A stretch of 64,000 nucleotides of DNA, taken from Bombus terrestris (lineage: Eukaryota > Arthropoda > Insecta > Hymenoptera > Apidae). The translations under genes and the position numbers were made by a program. This document shows, one piece after another, positions 24,423-37,490 of this stretch; within the stretch, counting starts at the first letter, position 1, and each line of letters opens with the position of its first letter. The stretch covers positions 1,302,001 through 1,366,000 of the forward strand of contig NC_063275.1 in NCBI RefSeq assembly GCF_910591885.1, written 5' to 3'. The notes under the pieces are model-generated. The model made no database searches. It was not told where the DNA came from and saw only the letters and a list, made by a program, of their open reading frames with translations.

Positions 24423-26139
24423 GTATAGGATTCTACACAATCCCGTACGTTGTAAACATGAAGAAAATTGAATCGCTGGAAGTAACACACGGCTCAAAAC
24501 GTGAATGCCAGCGTAACTCTCGATAAGATTAAACCTTAAAATTACAACATAGAAATTCGGATTTAAGTACTTTTATTATAATCTGCTTGGAATCCCCCCA
24601 TCACAGAATTAAAAGTGTTACACTTGCACATTACCGTGCCATTAAAGGGCTAATAAAGTTTCCTTGAAAACACCATGCGAAATAAGAATTTTGATCAATC
24701 GTACATTACCATAGCTAAATTATACAATTATGCAAATTTTCAATTAAAATTCGATATTCCTAACTCCCCCATTACCGAAGGATCAACGGAAGACGGAAAG
24801 GAAAGCAGATATACGGTTGTACAAAGGAAACGAGACTGTCCAGGTTGGAACAGAAACCTACGTAATACTTTTGTTAACGTAATACCTCCTTCGATATTCC
24901 GTTGAAAAGACACTCTGCTCTGCTCTTGCTCGTGTTTCTCATCGTCCTACAGGAATAACGCTCGTCATTCGGGGTTACACGAGATGTAAAGGTACCCTCG
25001 ACGAGAACGTTTAATTAGATCGGAGTAGTGTCTTCCCTCGAATGAAAGGGAATTTAATTCTCCAAGTGCGACGCGTAGTATCGATAAGCTAATCGGTGGA
25101 ACTGGCGAACAGGTGCGTATCGATGACACAAACCACCCTCGAGCAATCGGAAGGCAAATGGGTTAATGAGCTTTCCTGGAAACGATGGTGGAACAACGGT
25201 GCTGTTCACACTTCTGACTATATCAAGCTCTACACTGGCTCACGAAAATACTTTAACACTTACCATGCAAAATTTTTACTTTTGTACATTGTCACCTTTT
25301 TATTATTACATTTCCGCTTGGAAATTAAGATGGAAATGTATGTAGAAGTCAGAGGATATTTATGGTAAATATATATTTAGCAAAAAATTAGCATAAGACA
25401 TAAACAACCAATCTGGAGCGATGGATCTGTCAAATATGATCCCATTGAATATCGAGAATTGTTAATTAATACGATCGATTGCTCGAACACTTTCATCGTC
25501 TGTAGGAAATACTGAGCTTGTACCGAGCATCTTGTAGTTTCTACATAAATTTCCAGGTTTGTTTCAAATTTGATTAACACGAAAATAGCGACGGTCGGGT
25601 CTCGTGATGGTATTATGAAAATTTCAAAATGTTTCGTATACACATACACACACGCAACAAATATTGGAATATTTTCATGAGTCCATATATCACTCTGAAA
25701 TCTGCCTTGACCACGATTCTATCCTACTCTGGGACGTTTTTATCCACTTGATCCTGTACCCGAGTTCGACTATGTGAATTCCGCGAGGCTGGATCTGCAC
25801 GAGCTCTGTTTGCCCGGAAGTTCCGGCTGGGACGAGGGGCTTCGTTTAACCTCGGTTCGTCTATCGAGCTACCATCCTCGTCGATTAAACTCGTCGTGCA
25901 AACAGACAAAGAAGCTGCGCGAGCGGGATGGAAAACTTGGGAAAATCGGCTTGTAGTTTGCGTCATAAAGAAACATGTTACTGTACTATTTTTTCAGAAA
26001 ATGCTCTTTCATGCATAATGCGGAAAGTATGTTGCGTGGAGAGTCCGTTGGTGTAAGAAAAATAATGTTAACGAATTGTACGAGAGTAGCTACGTAACGC
26101 GATATGTAAATAGCGATCGGTGAATGAAAGTTAGTTCGA
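24423..26139. other. Non-coding, nothing recognised
   Basis: AT-rich sequence with short open frames only. Confidence 0.5.
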
Positions 26140-28500
26140 TTGAATGAAGCGATTTGCCGCGATAATAAGATCCAAGATAAAGAAAGTGAGCGAAAACGGA
26201 GCAGAGAGAGAGAGGCGGAGCAGGCAATGGATCGATCGACACGCCGGAAATTTGAAATTTTTCCAGCCGGCGTGACGATGCGCGCGGCTAATCGAGGCGA
26301 CAGAACAGAAGGAACGCAGCTATCGACGAAGCAATCGAGCGAGTCGGCTTAACCACGGTAGAAACACAAAGTGGTTACCGAATGAAACGACTTTGGGTGT
26401 GTGCGTCGGTGGTTGAAGGAGCATCGGGACACGGAAGAAGGAAGTCGACGACGAGCAGCAGAGTAGAGGAAGCAGAGAAGGCCAGACGGGCCAGGAATTT
26501 ATCATTTCGTAGCTAAAGTGCCGTAGTGGCGACAAGGCTGAAATTGTAGTATTTGGGAGTCGAGTGGAGGCTCCAGCGAAGAGGAATGGAGTGGAGGCTT
26601 GGAGAATCGCGAGACAGCGACAGAAATACAAGAGTAAGGGAGCAATGGGATGCCTCTGCGAAGATCGTACCTGTCTGTGGCAAAGATGGAGGGAGAAGGA
26701 TACAGAGGATCGGACGACAGTGGAGAACAAGAAGAGAAAGAGAAAGCAGACGGCGGTGCGGGGGCAAAGAGAACGCGCTCGACTAGATGACTGTGCCGAG
26801 TGAAACAGTTGCAGAGGACTACGGAATTCTATTAGAGGAACGAGGACAGGCCAGGAACAAGCTGCGATCCTAAGCGACGATTCCCCGGTCCCGGTAGCCA
26901 CTCGCGTCATCCCGCTTTCGTCTCTGCTCTTCGTATCCGCTTCCGATCTTTCTCTCTGTCACTCTTTGGACATTGCTGACAGTAGCCGGCCGAGCGAAGC
27001 GCGCCGGCCAGCCAGCCTGCCTAAACCTCTGCCTACATCACTACCGCACTGCGACAATTTGATAGCTCGATCGGAGGCCCTCCAGTATATCCCAGCCTCT
27101 GCTGTACCCCCCTTGTCTCTATGTCGGCCCTCTATACTTGCTACCCCTCTGCCCTCTGTGCTACCCTACTCTGTGTTACCCCGACGAGAGCCTCGAATCC
27201 CCAACCCCCGTAGTACACCGTCCCAATGAAATCGTTGCCCCTTGCGATCAACCACCGCGAACCCATTAGGGGTCCGTCTATAGTTAGGGCATACATCGAC
27301 GGGAAAATTTAGTTGCTCGGTATCCACCATAATTTTGCGATACACCGAAGGAGAAATATATAGCGGATCTATAGGATGAATTGTTACGGCTGAACCGGGT
27401 ATCTATGATAGTTGCCTACTACACGCTTTCTATACTCTACGCGTTCTACTCTGTTCCGTGTATTCGCGTTGCGCTGTCAAACGTTCGTTATTTTGATCCT
27501 AATCTAAGATAGCGCACATCCGTTGCTATCCGTTCTATTAGAATCGTTCCAGCAGGATAACTAGACCTTAGACATTCCGTTCGATCGACGTTTGCCTCGA
27601 ACCGATGTGGACCGATTCGCGTGACGCTACCACGTACCTCTGTGTCCTCGCATAAAAATGGGATAGGAGAAAGTTGCGGTGGAAAATACAGAGAAACACG
27701 TAGGATATGGAATCCGTAACTGTACAGATCAAAGATATCCACGCATGAGAACCTTCCAATTACGGGTCGCACCCAAGAAGACAGCGTCTTCTTTTCATGC
27801 AGCCTGGAATCGAACTGGAGAAAGAGAGAGACCAAATGTACCTATATACCGGAAAGTGGAAGACGCGGAGGAAAAAGAAGAAGGAAAAGAAGGAAGAGGA
27901 AGAAGAGAAAGTGGAAGAAAGAGAGAGACGGAGTGGCCGACGTGGAGGGCGTCAATAACGCTCGCTTCACAAAGGGTCGCGATGGGAGGATAAATCGTGG
28001 AAGAGGCGCGACGCCGCAGCCTTTGTCGAAGCAACCACCTCGAGGCAGTGTTCCTTCAGCCACGCCCCGGAAACCTTTGCCTGCCTCGTGTCAATGGAGA
28101 CGAGGCCTTATTAGGATCGACGGTAATTTGTCGACGGGGAAGTTTGCTGATGAGGATTCCGACTACAAGCTGCAGAGCCTCGAGACCGCCGACAACGTCT
28201 TCGTAGAAGCGGATCTCAGCCGTGTGGCGAAGGGTACAAGATAACCTGGATCTGCCTCCGACCGTCGCGGATTTCGAATGTGCCGCTGATTGGACAATTT
28301 CGGCTGTTCGATACAATTTCTCTGCTCGTCGCTTAATTTGTCGCTTGATTCGTTGCTATACATTCGAGCCAGCGAGTTGCCAGCCATCGTTCACCGGTGA
28401 CAGGCTGATTGGCTACCCTTTCGAAAAATTTTTAGAAATTGCGAACGCGACGATCGGCGTACGAAGATACATCGCACGACTCTGGTGAAATTAGGCGATT
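26140..28500. other. GC- and CpG-richer island, possible regulatory or promoter region
   Basis: The base composition rises clearly above the rest of the window. Both strands carry many simultaneous long open frames (for example 196 codons minus at 26320-26910), none with a recognisable domain. The island contains GAGA-rich runs near 26190-26225, a pyrimidine-rich C-rich part at 27000-27230, and a polypurine run at about 27858-27930. No transposon remnants occur in it, unlike the AT-rich parts. It could be a promoter, 5' UTR or conserved non-coding block of a gene beyond the window; no transcript can be defined. Confidence 0.35.
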
Positions 28501-31500
28501 GAATTGAACGAACGTTCGTTGAATTTTCGCTACGTTTAGTGTTATAACGATGCAGAATGCAAACTGCATATATCGTGGAATAGGTGGAACGTGTCCTCCG
28601 AGAATGTTGAATATTTTAGCTATGGAGCAAAGATGGTTTTGCGTGCTTCAGAATGATGTACGGTAATATCTATATTTGTAAAATAACGTGTATTTGATGT
28701 TTTACGTAGTTGTAAAGTTAAAAGTTGCGTAAATGTCGGGAATGAAAAATGTCGATGCGAGTGAAAAATATTTTTAAAAACTAGCAAATGCTACTACAAC
28801 TGTCTGTTTGGCGAACATCAAACGATTTAAACTTTTCGTCAGGATAATATTAACGCTGTCGAAGATTTTGTCAATTAAACAAATAATTAATTCCATATAA
28901 TTAATTGAACCAGAAAATAAGGCGATTTCGAGGATCGTTACAAGTAAAAATTATAAATAAAACATCCGTTTCTTCCGTTATCATTCAAACTTCTCGAGAA
29001 TACGGTTTACACGATCGAACACGATCGAAGAAATTAATAAATAGTGGCTGTGAAAAACCAGTGAAAAAACCGAAAATAGAAACTTGCAGACACAGAAATG
29101 ATAAGAAATACTCTGAAGCATCAAAGAGAAGGTTCGATCTTCTTACAACGGGAGTTACGGCCTTCCTCATATTTTAACGGAATGCGGTAACACGGGGAAT
29201 GGAACGATGCTTCGGCAGCTCGTCGCGGCAAAACTACGTTCCCCGCGTTCAAACCGAAACTTCAGGCAAACTCTGATTGCCGTATGCGGCCCGTACACGC
29301 GTTCGTTCGCCCGCGTCTACTCGCATTCGCGGCGTTCCGTGGTAAATTCGTCTGCTCGCAAGGAAATCCTCGAACGAACTTCTGACACGGACAGCCGCAG
29401 CCCCGTTTGTCTATTCGCCACATTTGCATGCATATCCCCGTGTTTTGGCACGGCAGCGACGCGATTCACTGTGGTTGTTAGGTAAACTTTGAATATGTTA
29501 CAAATACGGCCCATTATACTTAAATTACGTTCCGCATTCTAATGGCCACATTTATACAACGCCGTCTGACGACTCGGTCGATTCGCACGAGACACGACTA
29601 CAGAAACGTAGATAATATTTAATAAACAAACATGTCACACTTGCTCGTTAACTTGCATGGAAGAAAATAAAATACGACAGGAATAATGTGCAGACTAACA
29701 AGTGCCTAGCCTTCTACTAACTGTAGCTGGAGCGACTTTCGTCCAAGATAATTCTCACAATTTGTATCTCTTTTACTACCTGTTTCAATCTTTTTGCCCT
29801 GTGTCTCTTCGTTGCTGCTATTATCGTCCACGCTTTAAAATTAAGCTCGATCGTCTATCCACAGGCAAGGAAAATCTCTCGTTGAAGTAATTACTTCAAG
29901 AAAAACTCTACATCTTTATTTTTGTGTATCCGTGATCTGAAGACCGCTGTTACGCAGAAAATAGAATTTAGTGAAATCAAAGGTATTCTAAATAAGGAGG
30001 AGTCCATATTATTGTGCCCTTGAATATAAATTATGTTTTGGGTTACAATATCTAGGAACAAAGGAGCTAATAAATATACCTTTATTTATGTTTCTTGTGG
30101 CCTTTAACTAGAGCTACAAGCTTAACTTTTTTGCTAATGTCCTTTGCTACGAATATATGAACGTACTTCCTATCGATTCTATTGTATTGTAACATTATGA
30201 GAATGATAATCTGAATCAGTATAAACTTATACATTAGACTTATATTTATACCTTTATTTATTTCAATATATTTTTCTATTACAAATTCATCCAATCGTTC
30301 CTCTATCAGTCAAACTCAACATCTGTAAAAGTCAAGCAAAGAACATCAAGCTTTGGATGGTTCTTATCCATTGAAATTTCTAAAACCGTCGTTTCTTGCG
30401 TTATTAAATCGATGATACAGACGTCACAATGGACAATAGACTTGGAAATTACGAACAGTGTTCGTAACATAGAAACGAGTGTATTCGGACACCTATCTAA
30501 TTCCTCCTATCTGCTAACAAATTCTCTAACCATTAAGTTAGGCCAAGCTCGTTTCAGCCGACCTGAAGTTTCAATAAAAATCGTGTCAGGAAGATGAACA
30601 GCGAACACCTACTTCGCCTTCTAACGTCCCAAACGACGTCGATCCAATTGACCAAACTGGCCATTGTCACAGACGGTCGGAGACTTTCGAACGAGCCTAT
30701 TAATTTCCAGCACCGCCTTCACGGTTTCCAGACAGAATGCTCAGGCTGCTACCCTGGCTCCCTCCGTTTCCCTCATTTTCTTCCCTTCTCGCACTCGATT
30801 CTCCATTATTATCGTCACTCCGTGGTCCGGCAAAGTGAAGTACACAGGAGATAGGCGTCCTGGAGCCCAGTGACAGGGTCCATTAGAAGCGGTTTACTTA
30901 GGTCCTTTAGGATTAATCTCCGCCTCTGCTTGCCGCTCCTTGTCTCTCTTTATCTTCCGCCCCTAGTAGCTGTCCTAGCTCGCTCTGCTATCGCGTTCCA
31001 TAGCGATTCTATCATCTGATCCCGTCAGCCGGCAAGAAACACCGGGATACACAAAAGAAGCTTCAACGAAATCACATTGGAAGGTACCGCGCCGATATCT
31101 CGCGCTTCTTTCCACGAAAATGCTTTTGCCGGCGCTTCGTGCGCTGGACAAGCTTTGTAGATAAATCTTCCGATGCAACGGGGCTACTTCAATCTGAAGG
31201 ACGACGCACGAATTCACGAGGTGCACTACGACGATGCTTCTTGGTTCTTGGTTCTTGCGAATCACCTTGTGTTCATCGCCTTAATCAGAAAAAAATCTCG
31301 TACGTCTGCGAGCAAATTTCCTCTATCTCAAGCTTTGACAACAATAATAATTAATAACAAGCAGCACGACGCACTACTACAAGCTTTATCGCGTTTAATA
31401 GCTCATCAGTGACACGACGAGCTTCTCCTTCGATATTGGTTAATTACTCGAACTGTAACTTCTACGTATCCATATCGGACATTTGCAATAATTTTCTCTA

Positions 31501-32920
31501 TTGTACCTAATGGTACATTAGTCTATCTGGTACATTAGAATAATTTCGGAATATTAGAATAATTAGAAAACTTCCATTAAACGGATTTTCTATTTAATTA
31601 AATTAATAGAATTACGAATATCTGTGCCCAAAGATATTCCCAGCGTAGGAAGATCCTTGTTTCCTACAAATCGTTGAATTCTGTGGGGACAAATAGATAG
31701 ACTCCTAACTTTTGATCGTATACGTAAGTGTATAAAGCTTTGAGTTAAGTTGCACGGTCTGTTGCCCTGGATCCGAATTTATACGACTGCCTTTTACGTT
31801 CAAAGGTCAAAACCCATCTCAAAGGTTGTCATCTTAGAACCACAGATCGTACAATTTCGAAAGCAGTTCCGCTTGAAAATTTCCTGCGCGATTTTATATG
31901 TCGTGAACAACGTTCCCTACGACACTCGACTCCTCGAACGAACTACTTTGAATATGTGCAAATTTTTAATATTCCTATACGCTAATAAAAACATTCTCGC
32001 GAAACCGTATCGAAAATCGTAGTGTCAGACGCTTTACAAGGAAATATGAGAAATTTCTCGCGCAAAGTCGATGAACGATAAATTGAGAACGATAAGACGC
32101 AACGAAGGGGAAAAGATAATTGATCGTGGTCGCCTTCTGGGTCAGAAAGTACGGGACGACGAAGCCATTCGATGACCGACGTGCCGGAAACGATCCCCAG
32201 CTCCGTAAACAAATTATGCATTCACCGTGGACGCAGCTGCGCGTTTTCCCTCGGTCAACGATGGCTCGGCCATTCTGGTCCATAGTCTGCTTCCGGTCGC
32301 GTTTGTTCCTATCGGTTTTGCAAGGCCGCCGTCTCGTTTGTATTCGCCGTTGCGAACTGGACTTTTTGAGCGTCTCACCGTCGATTTATGTCTGATTTAT
32401 GCGCCGCCACGCTCGTCCCCCGGCTCGGCATCAGCGTTTAAAACCGCGTCGCAACGACTTCTGGCCCCTCTTTCTCTCGTTTCGTTCGCCGTTTCTCGTC
32501 GTATAATTCGCTCGTGACGACGCCGGAAAATCACGGCACAATTAACGTTCTGTTTCGCGTCCGTTTCCGGCCAACGAGCATTCCGTGTGTTTTTCCTCGC
32601 GTACCCGTTAAACGAACGTTAAATTAAAACTCTCGCGTTCCACCTTGAATTTCGTCTCGCGGGATCGACCGGAATTTCACCGTTTGTCCTCTTCTTGCCA
32701 CTGAGCAAAATTAAGTAATGCACCGCAATGAACACATTACCACTTGCCTCGTAAATTTCGACTAAGCTCTGAGTAACTACGATCCCTTCTGAGAAGCCAC
32801 TTCAACAGATAACTGACACTTGATTGCTATTCTCTCACCCTGGTGACTTCGCGTTGCATGAAGGCTATTCAGTTTCTCTTCGTCTAACCTTATAATTCAC
32901 GGTCGTTTAGTTTGCATATT
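28501..32920. other. Non-coding stretch, no gene recognised
   Basis: No gene recognised. It includes an 18-bp perfect palindrome, TTGAAGTAATTACTTCAA, at 29882-29899, and GC-richer patches near 29.2-29.5, 30.7-31.0 and 32.2-32.6 kb with open frames in several phases that look like compositional chance. Confidence 0.5.
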
Positions 32921-32981
32921 GTACAATTAGATTTACTATAACTACGAATAATATAATCGTAGTTATATCAGTTAATTGTAC
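32921..32981. repeat. Compact nested hairpin (61 bp)
   Basis: An outer stem GTACAATTA/TAATTGTAC (32921-32929 and 32973-32981) encloses an inner stem TATAACTACGA/TCGTAGTTATA (32937-32947 and 32957-32967) with a 9-base loop. Both stems are perfect, and the internal loops of 7 and 5 bases between them are nearly symmetric. The size and shape resemble a small RNA precursor or a tiny foldback insertion; I recognise no known microRNA sequence. Confidence 0.8.
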
Positions 32982-34897
32982 TAATTATACACAGGCTCTG
33001 TTATTCCGTTATCGACCCTCGTGTCGATTCGGTTCGATAAATTTCTACATTCGAGTAACTTGGATTCAAACGTAGCTCTAGCAACGTGCACTTGTTTTTC
33101 TCCGCTTTAAATGTATTTACAAGTTTCTAGCGTCGGTTTTATCGAACAATCGAGTTCAGTTTGACTTCTCTTTGAATTCAAATTCGGAATACTTTGTTAA
33201 TGGAAACTGGTTATTTCAGTTGGAGTATTCTTTCGAACGAAGCTGCGATTCTCCCAACGATTGCCTGACTTCAAAGCAACGAAAATTATTACACAACGTG
33301 ATACTATCCCTAGTTTCATTTTCACTGATATCGATTTGCCTAAATCGAATCGTCAAACGTGGTAATAATAAGTCAGGTTATTCAAATTCAAGAGACTTGA
33401 ATTTCAGTAATTTAACTAGTATGAACGAGGCATTAAGTAATTTGACTAATTTAAGCAAAGTTTAAGAGAGGGATTTTATACGATGTCTCGAAGGAATGGT
33501 TTGTTTAAGACATTTACGTTACGACGTTCCTCGGGAAACGGGGTGAATTTCATCGCTGTTGCTACGACGTTCTAACGAAATGACCCATAACGTTTTATAT
33601 GATGTATTTTTATGCAACAAAAGAGGCATTACCATATTAGATGTGCTATAAAAACCGTAACAATACTTTATCGTTTATCCAGCCACATTTTCCTAACAAG
33701 AATCCATACGACATTTCGGTTACTGATATTCCTCGAGCAAACATCAAGCGCTTAAATGTACATAGCTAGCAGCGAGATAAAATTCTTTGGATAAAAGAAT
33801 TTTCGCATAATTAAAATAACAAATATTTCATTTTATACACAGTATATAAGACTAATATTTGTTCGCATATGATTATCCATATTTGATTTCAAATGGCGTT
33901 CATCGCTACGTATCTTGGACAAACTTATACATTTCAAAATCACAAAATTGTTGGATTAATACCTCCACCTACGATGACTTCGCGATCTATCAAAACGCCA
34001 GATCCAAGCTACATCGGTAATTTTAAAAAATCATATACGAGATAACTTGAATTTTTCGTCGCGTGTATAGGACAAGACAAAGCTAAATGTAATTGATAAT
34101 CGACGCAAGAAACCGATATCGATATTCTAATTTCGCGTGTTCGATATTTTTGTGACAACAGTAGAAACATATTCCCAACGTAAAATCCCAAAATTCCTTT
34201 AATTTTTTTCTCTCCATATCCTTTTCTCCATAACCAAGTACGCTGAATTGCAAGAAGAAAAAATAGAAAAACGGAAGATAAACGATACAGCGGAAGTCTT
34301 AAAAGCTTTCAGGGTTCTTCGCGTTCTTTCGTCGTTATCTATCGACACTGACAGCGGGCTAAGGTGGCAAGTCGGGTTAGCTAGGTAAATTGGCTTAAGG
34401 GATTTCACCGTGGACGAGCTTAATACTCGGCGCTGTACGATGTGCTCGTTATAGGTCCAATCTACGGTTCTGGACCAAGGGGAAATCTGATTCGTGCGTT
34501 CCATGCACGCGATCGCAAACTCCTTCGTTAGCGCTGGAAAACTTCGGATTACGCGTGGCATATATCGCGAAAGTGCGTCGACCGTTTTTCCCCGAAGCAA
34601 GCGAATCGAAAACGCTGGCTATCCGATAAAAAGCAATTACCGCGGACAACGGTGACAGTGCTTAACTACGGCGACGTATTCCGTCCTGTCCTTTTTGTAA
34701 TTCCCATCGACCGACCGTCTGGAAAGCTAGTGCGAAGTTGACGCGGCGACAGCTAGAAGGTTCGAAAAAGGAAACGAGAAAAACGAAGATGCCGACGTTA
34801 ATAGACATTTCAGTCTGTAATATCTTGTTACCAGTGACCATGTACGCCGGGTGCTCCAACATCCTCAGACTATCATTCTTTAATCTGCTCTGTATCG
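32982..34897. other. Non-coding, nothing recognised
   Basis: AT-rich sequence. A 97-codon plus frame (33172-33465, non-ATG start) has one hydrophobic segment but no recognisable family. Confidence 0.5.
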
Positions 34898-34982
34898 TAT
34901 TGGGTTGGCAACTAAGTGATTGCGGATTTTGTCATTAGATGGTATTGACAAAATCTGCAATCACTTAGTTACCAACCCAATA
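34898..34982. mobile_element. Foldback MITE, mariner-derived (copy 5, best preserved)
   Basis: TA-flanked 81-bp element (34900-34980). Arms of about 34 bases are inverted with two mismatches around a ~13-base centre, running from TTGGGTTGGCAACTAAGTGA to CACTTAGTTACCAACCCAA. It is nearly identical to the copy at 20898 and is the clearest representative of the family in this window. Confidence 0.94.
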
Positions 34983-37490
34983 GTTCGGGAAAGTTCAAGT
35001 TTCTCGATATAATGAGGCAACGATTTTTTAAATGGAAAAGTATATAAGTCGTTTGGTGATTTATTAAATACGAAATACGAAAGGAACGATGCTGTGACAC
35101 AGGCTCGATTTTATGCCATTGTGTATTAGAAACCTGGAAGAAGAAAGACGATATTAAAGAAGAATTAATTTACGTCGCGGATTAGTACGAAGTATCGGTG
35201 ATTCATTGAGACGAAATTTTTCACTACTGTCGATCTTGTATTTACCGACGAGAATGATAGATACTTTGAAGTATTAATTATATAGCATTAATTATATCGA
35301 TCGACGTTTTATTCTCGTCTTGTATCGGAATTTCCAATACGTTATCGTTCTCTTCTTTTCGTATTTTTCTTCAAACATTTCGACGAAGCTTCGGACCATT
35401 TATATTTTTTTACTTGTATAATACACAATACTACGATAATAATAATAATAAGAAGAAGAAGAAGAGTATGTGCGCAAGATTGAAAAATACAATTTGAATG
35501 GAAAAAGTTGGAACACCCCGTAAACTTGGCGACCGAAAGGATAGGTTTTAGCTGAAAGGCGATGAGTTCATCCTGAAATTTCGTAACGTTGTCTCAAGAC
35601 GCGATAACAAACGTTTTCTTTGCTTTCTCAGCAAACACCTTGCATAGAGCTCATTACTATACAGTTGTCAAACAGTGGCAAACAACGACGCTTCACTGTA
35701 GGAGCTGTGTGCGCAGCTGGCTCGCGTTAGACACGTGGAAATTAGAAGTTTTCGCGCTTAACGAACCACTAAGGATCCACGCGGCCGTGTACTTTCAAAA
35801 CAGCCGCGAATTAACGATGCCGAACACGACGAGGGAATTTGTCGAGAGGGCATCGTCGAGTCGAAGAGTCTGTCAAAGTTTGAACATGGTGAACATGGGA
35901 TCGAACGGAGCGCGAATAATACCTGGCAAATTCACCTGGATTTACCGCATTTGAGAGATCGTCTTGAATTACTTACAGGACTTACAACTGTCTATTACTT
36001 GCAGATTTGTTCGTGTCTGCTCTCGAGAAAACAATACATTTTACACAAAACTAAGTCTCTTCCGACTTCACAATTTTGTTACGTAAGTACGCGATTAACG
36101 TTCGATTCTCGAGCAATGAGTTATTCAACTTCTTCAGCTCATTTGTGAGAGATGACGTGAATAATAGCAAATACTAAGATGAATTAAAAACATAGTGTTT
36201 GTAACGCCAACACCTTTACCGTTCTTCAATTTGTGGATTCGCGGAATAAACAATTTTTAAAGTATAAATTATACGTACCATCGTTGAAACCTGCGGATCA
36301 CCTCCATTCCCAAGAAAAATTTACGTTACGTTGCGACAAGATGCTTCGTTTTCATAGTCCATCTGCAACCAATTCGAAACGATTATTTTACCACATACAA
36401 TAATAATGCGATATCACAATCCTCCCATAAATTCATCAAATATCTCGTCGTAATGCTTTTCAAATTTGTTTGAAACTTTACATAATCACGGTAGTCGAGT
36501 TTCATAATAATCAGATTTTAGCGTATCGCATAACACGCATAACGCGTTAAAAGTGTACGAACGTTTCCCTAAAACATACTCGTGAACTATATAAGAAACG
36601 CGAACGCGATAACAATATCAATGGAGACGACGTTGGAAATTATCTCGAGGCAAGTGATACGCGTAGATTGAATAATTAAATTAATCCTTGGAGAGGTAGC
36701 GGCTTCAATCGAGCCGAATTAACACGCAACGAAATCCTATTACGCGTCGAATCTCTGATCCAAGCAGCGTGTAGACAAAGCTTATTACAATGACTTAACC
36801 GTGAATTACCGCCTGGTTAAACGAAGGCCCTCTCCTCGGATCGCCTGCCTCTCTCCTCTCTTACGCAATCCACAAGCGGCACGAACAAACGGCCGAACGT
36901 TTATCCAGTTCCCTTCGTCCCGACCCGATTTCCCTTGCTATCCATAAACCAGCGGCGAAATTCCGACGCACCACGAACGCCGAGCGTACGCAGGCTTATA
37001 GCCGGCCGTCCGCAAAACCGTAAACAGCCCTTAAACGCGCCCTTAATCCTCATCCCTGCCGTGGCTTCCTCTTTGCGTATGTATATTTCTGTGTACGTAT
37101 ATGTTGCGCATATATATGTACATATATGTATATATATATATATGAACAACGAGTAACAGCTACGCGGATATAACTTGCGAGGTGAACGTAATAAGGGAAA
37201 ATAGGTAAACAAGAATTTCCGCGGCCAGGTAATTGCACATCGAGGACGCTGTTTAATTGGTCCGCTGATTAATTGCGAAACGAGGAGAATAACTCGTTTC
37301 TAGGTACTTTCATTGCTATTAAAGTTAAAGCGGATAATTTGTAATTTTTCACAGACGCTATATTTTACAGGATTTTCTGCGATTTTATGACAAGTATTGC
37401 TTTAAGTTATAAATATATTAATCCTCATCGATCAAACGTTAACATCAATACTGTAGGATTGTAGAGGATGGTTGGTCGTGTGGTTTAAAT
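34983..37490. other. Non-coding stretch with simple repeats
   Basis: No gene recognised. An (AAT)n-(AAG)n run lies at about 35438-35466 and a (TA)-rich run at about 37106-37142. A weak exon candidate at 36005-36082 is listed separately. A GC-richer patch at 36.8-37.07 kb has open frames on both strands without recognisable domains. Confidence 0.5.
36005..36082 (+). other. Candidate internal exon (weak)
   Basis: The segment is preceded by TCTATTACTTGCAG and followed by the strong donor-like GTAAGTACG. It is 78 bases, exactly 26 codons, and one frame is open throughout (starting ICSCLLSRKQY). I recognise no family, the polypyrimidine tract is short, and a chance combination of these signals in 64 kb is likely. 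It is kept only because acceptor, donor and open phase coincide. Confidence 0.12.

Noticed and set aside
26320..26910. 196-codon minus frame rich in serine and leucine
   Set aside because: Product of a purine-rich plus strand; no domain.
37106..37142. (TA)-rich run
   Set aside because: Ordinary microsatellite, no further structure.
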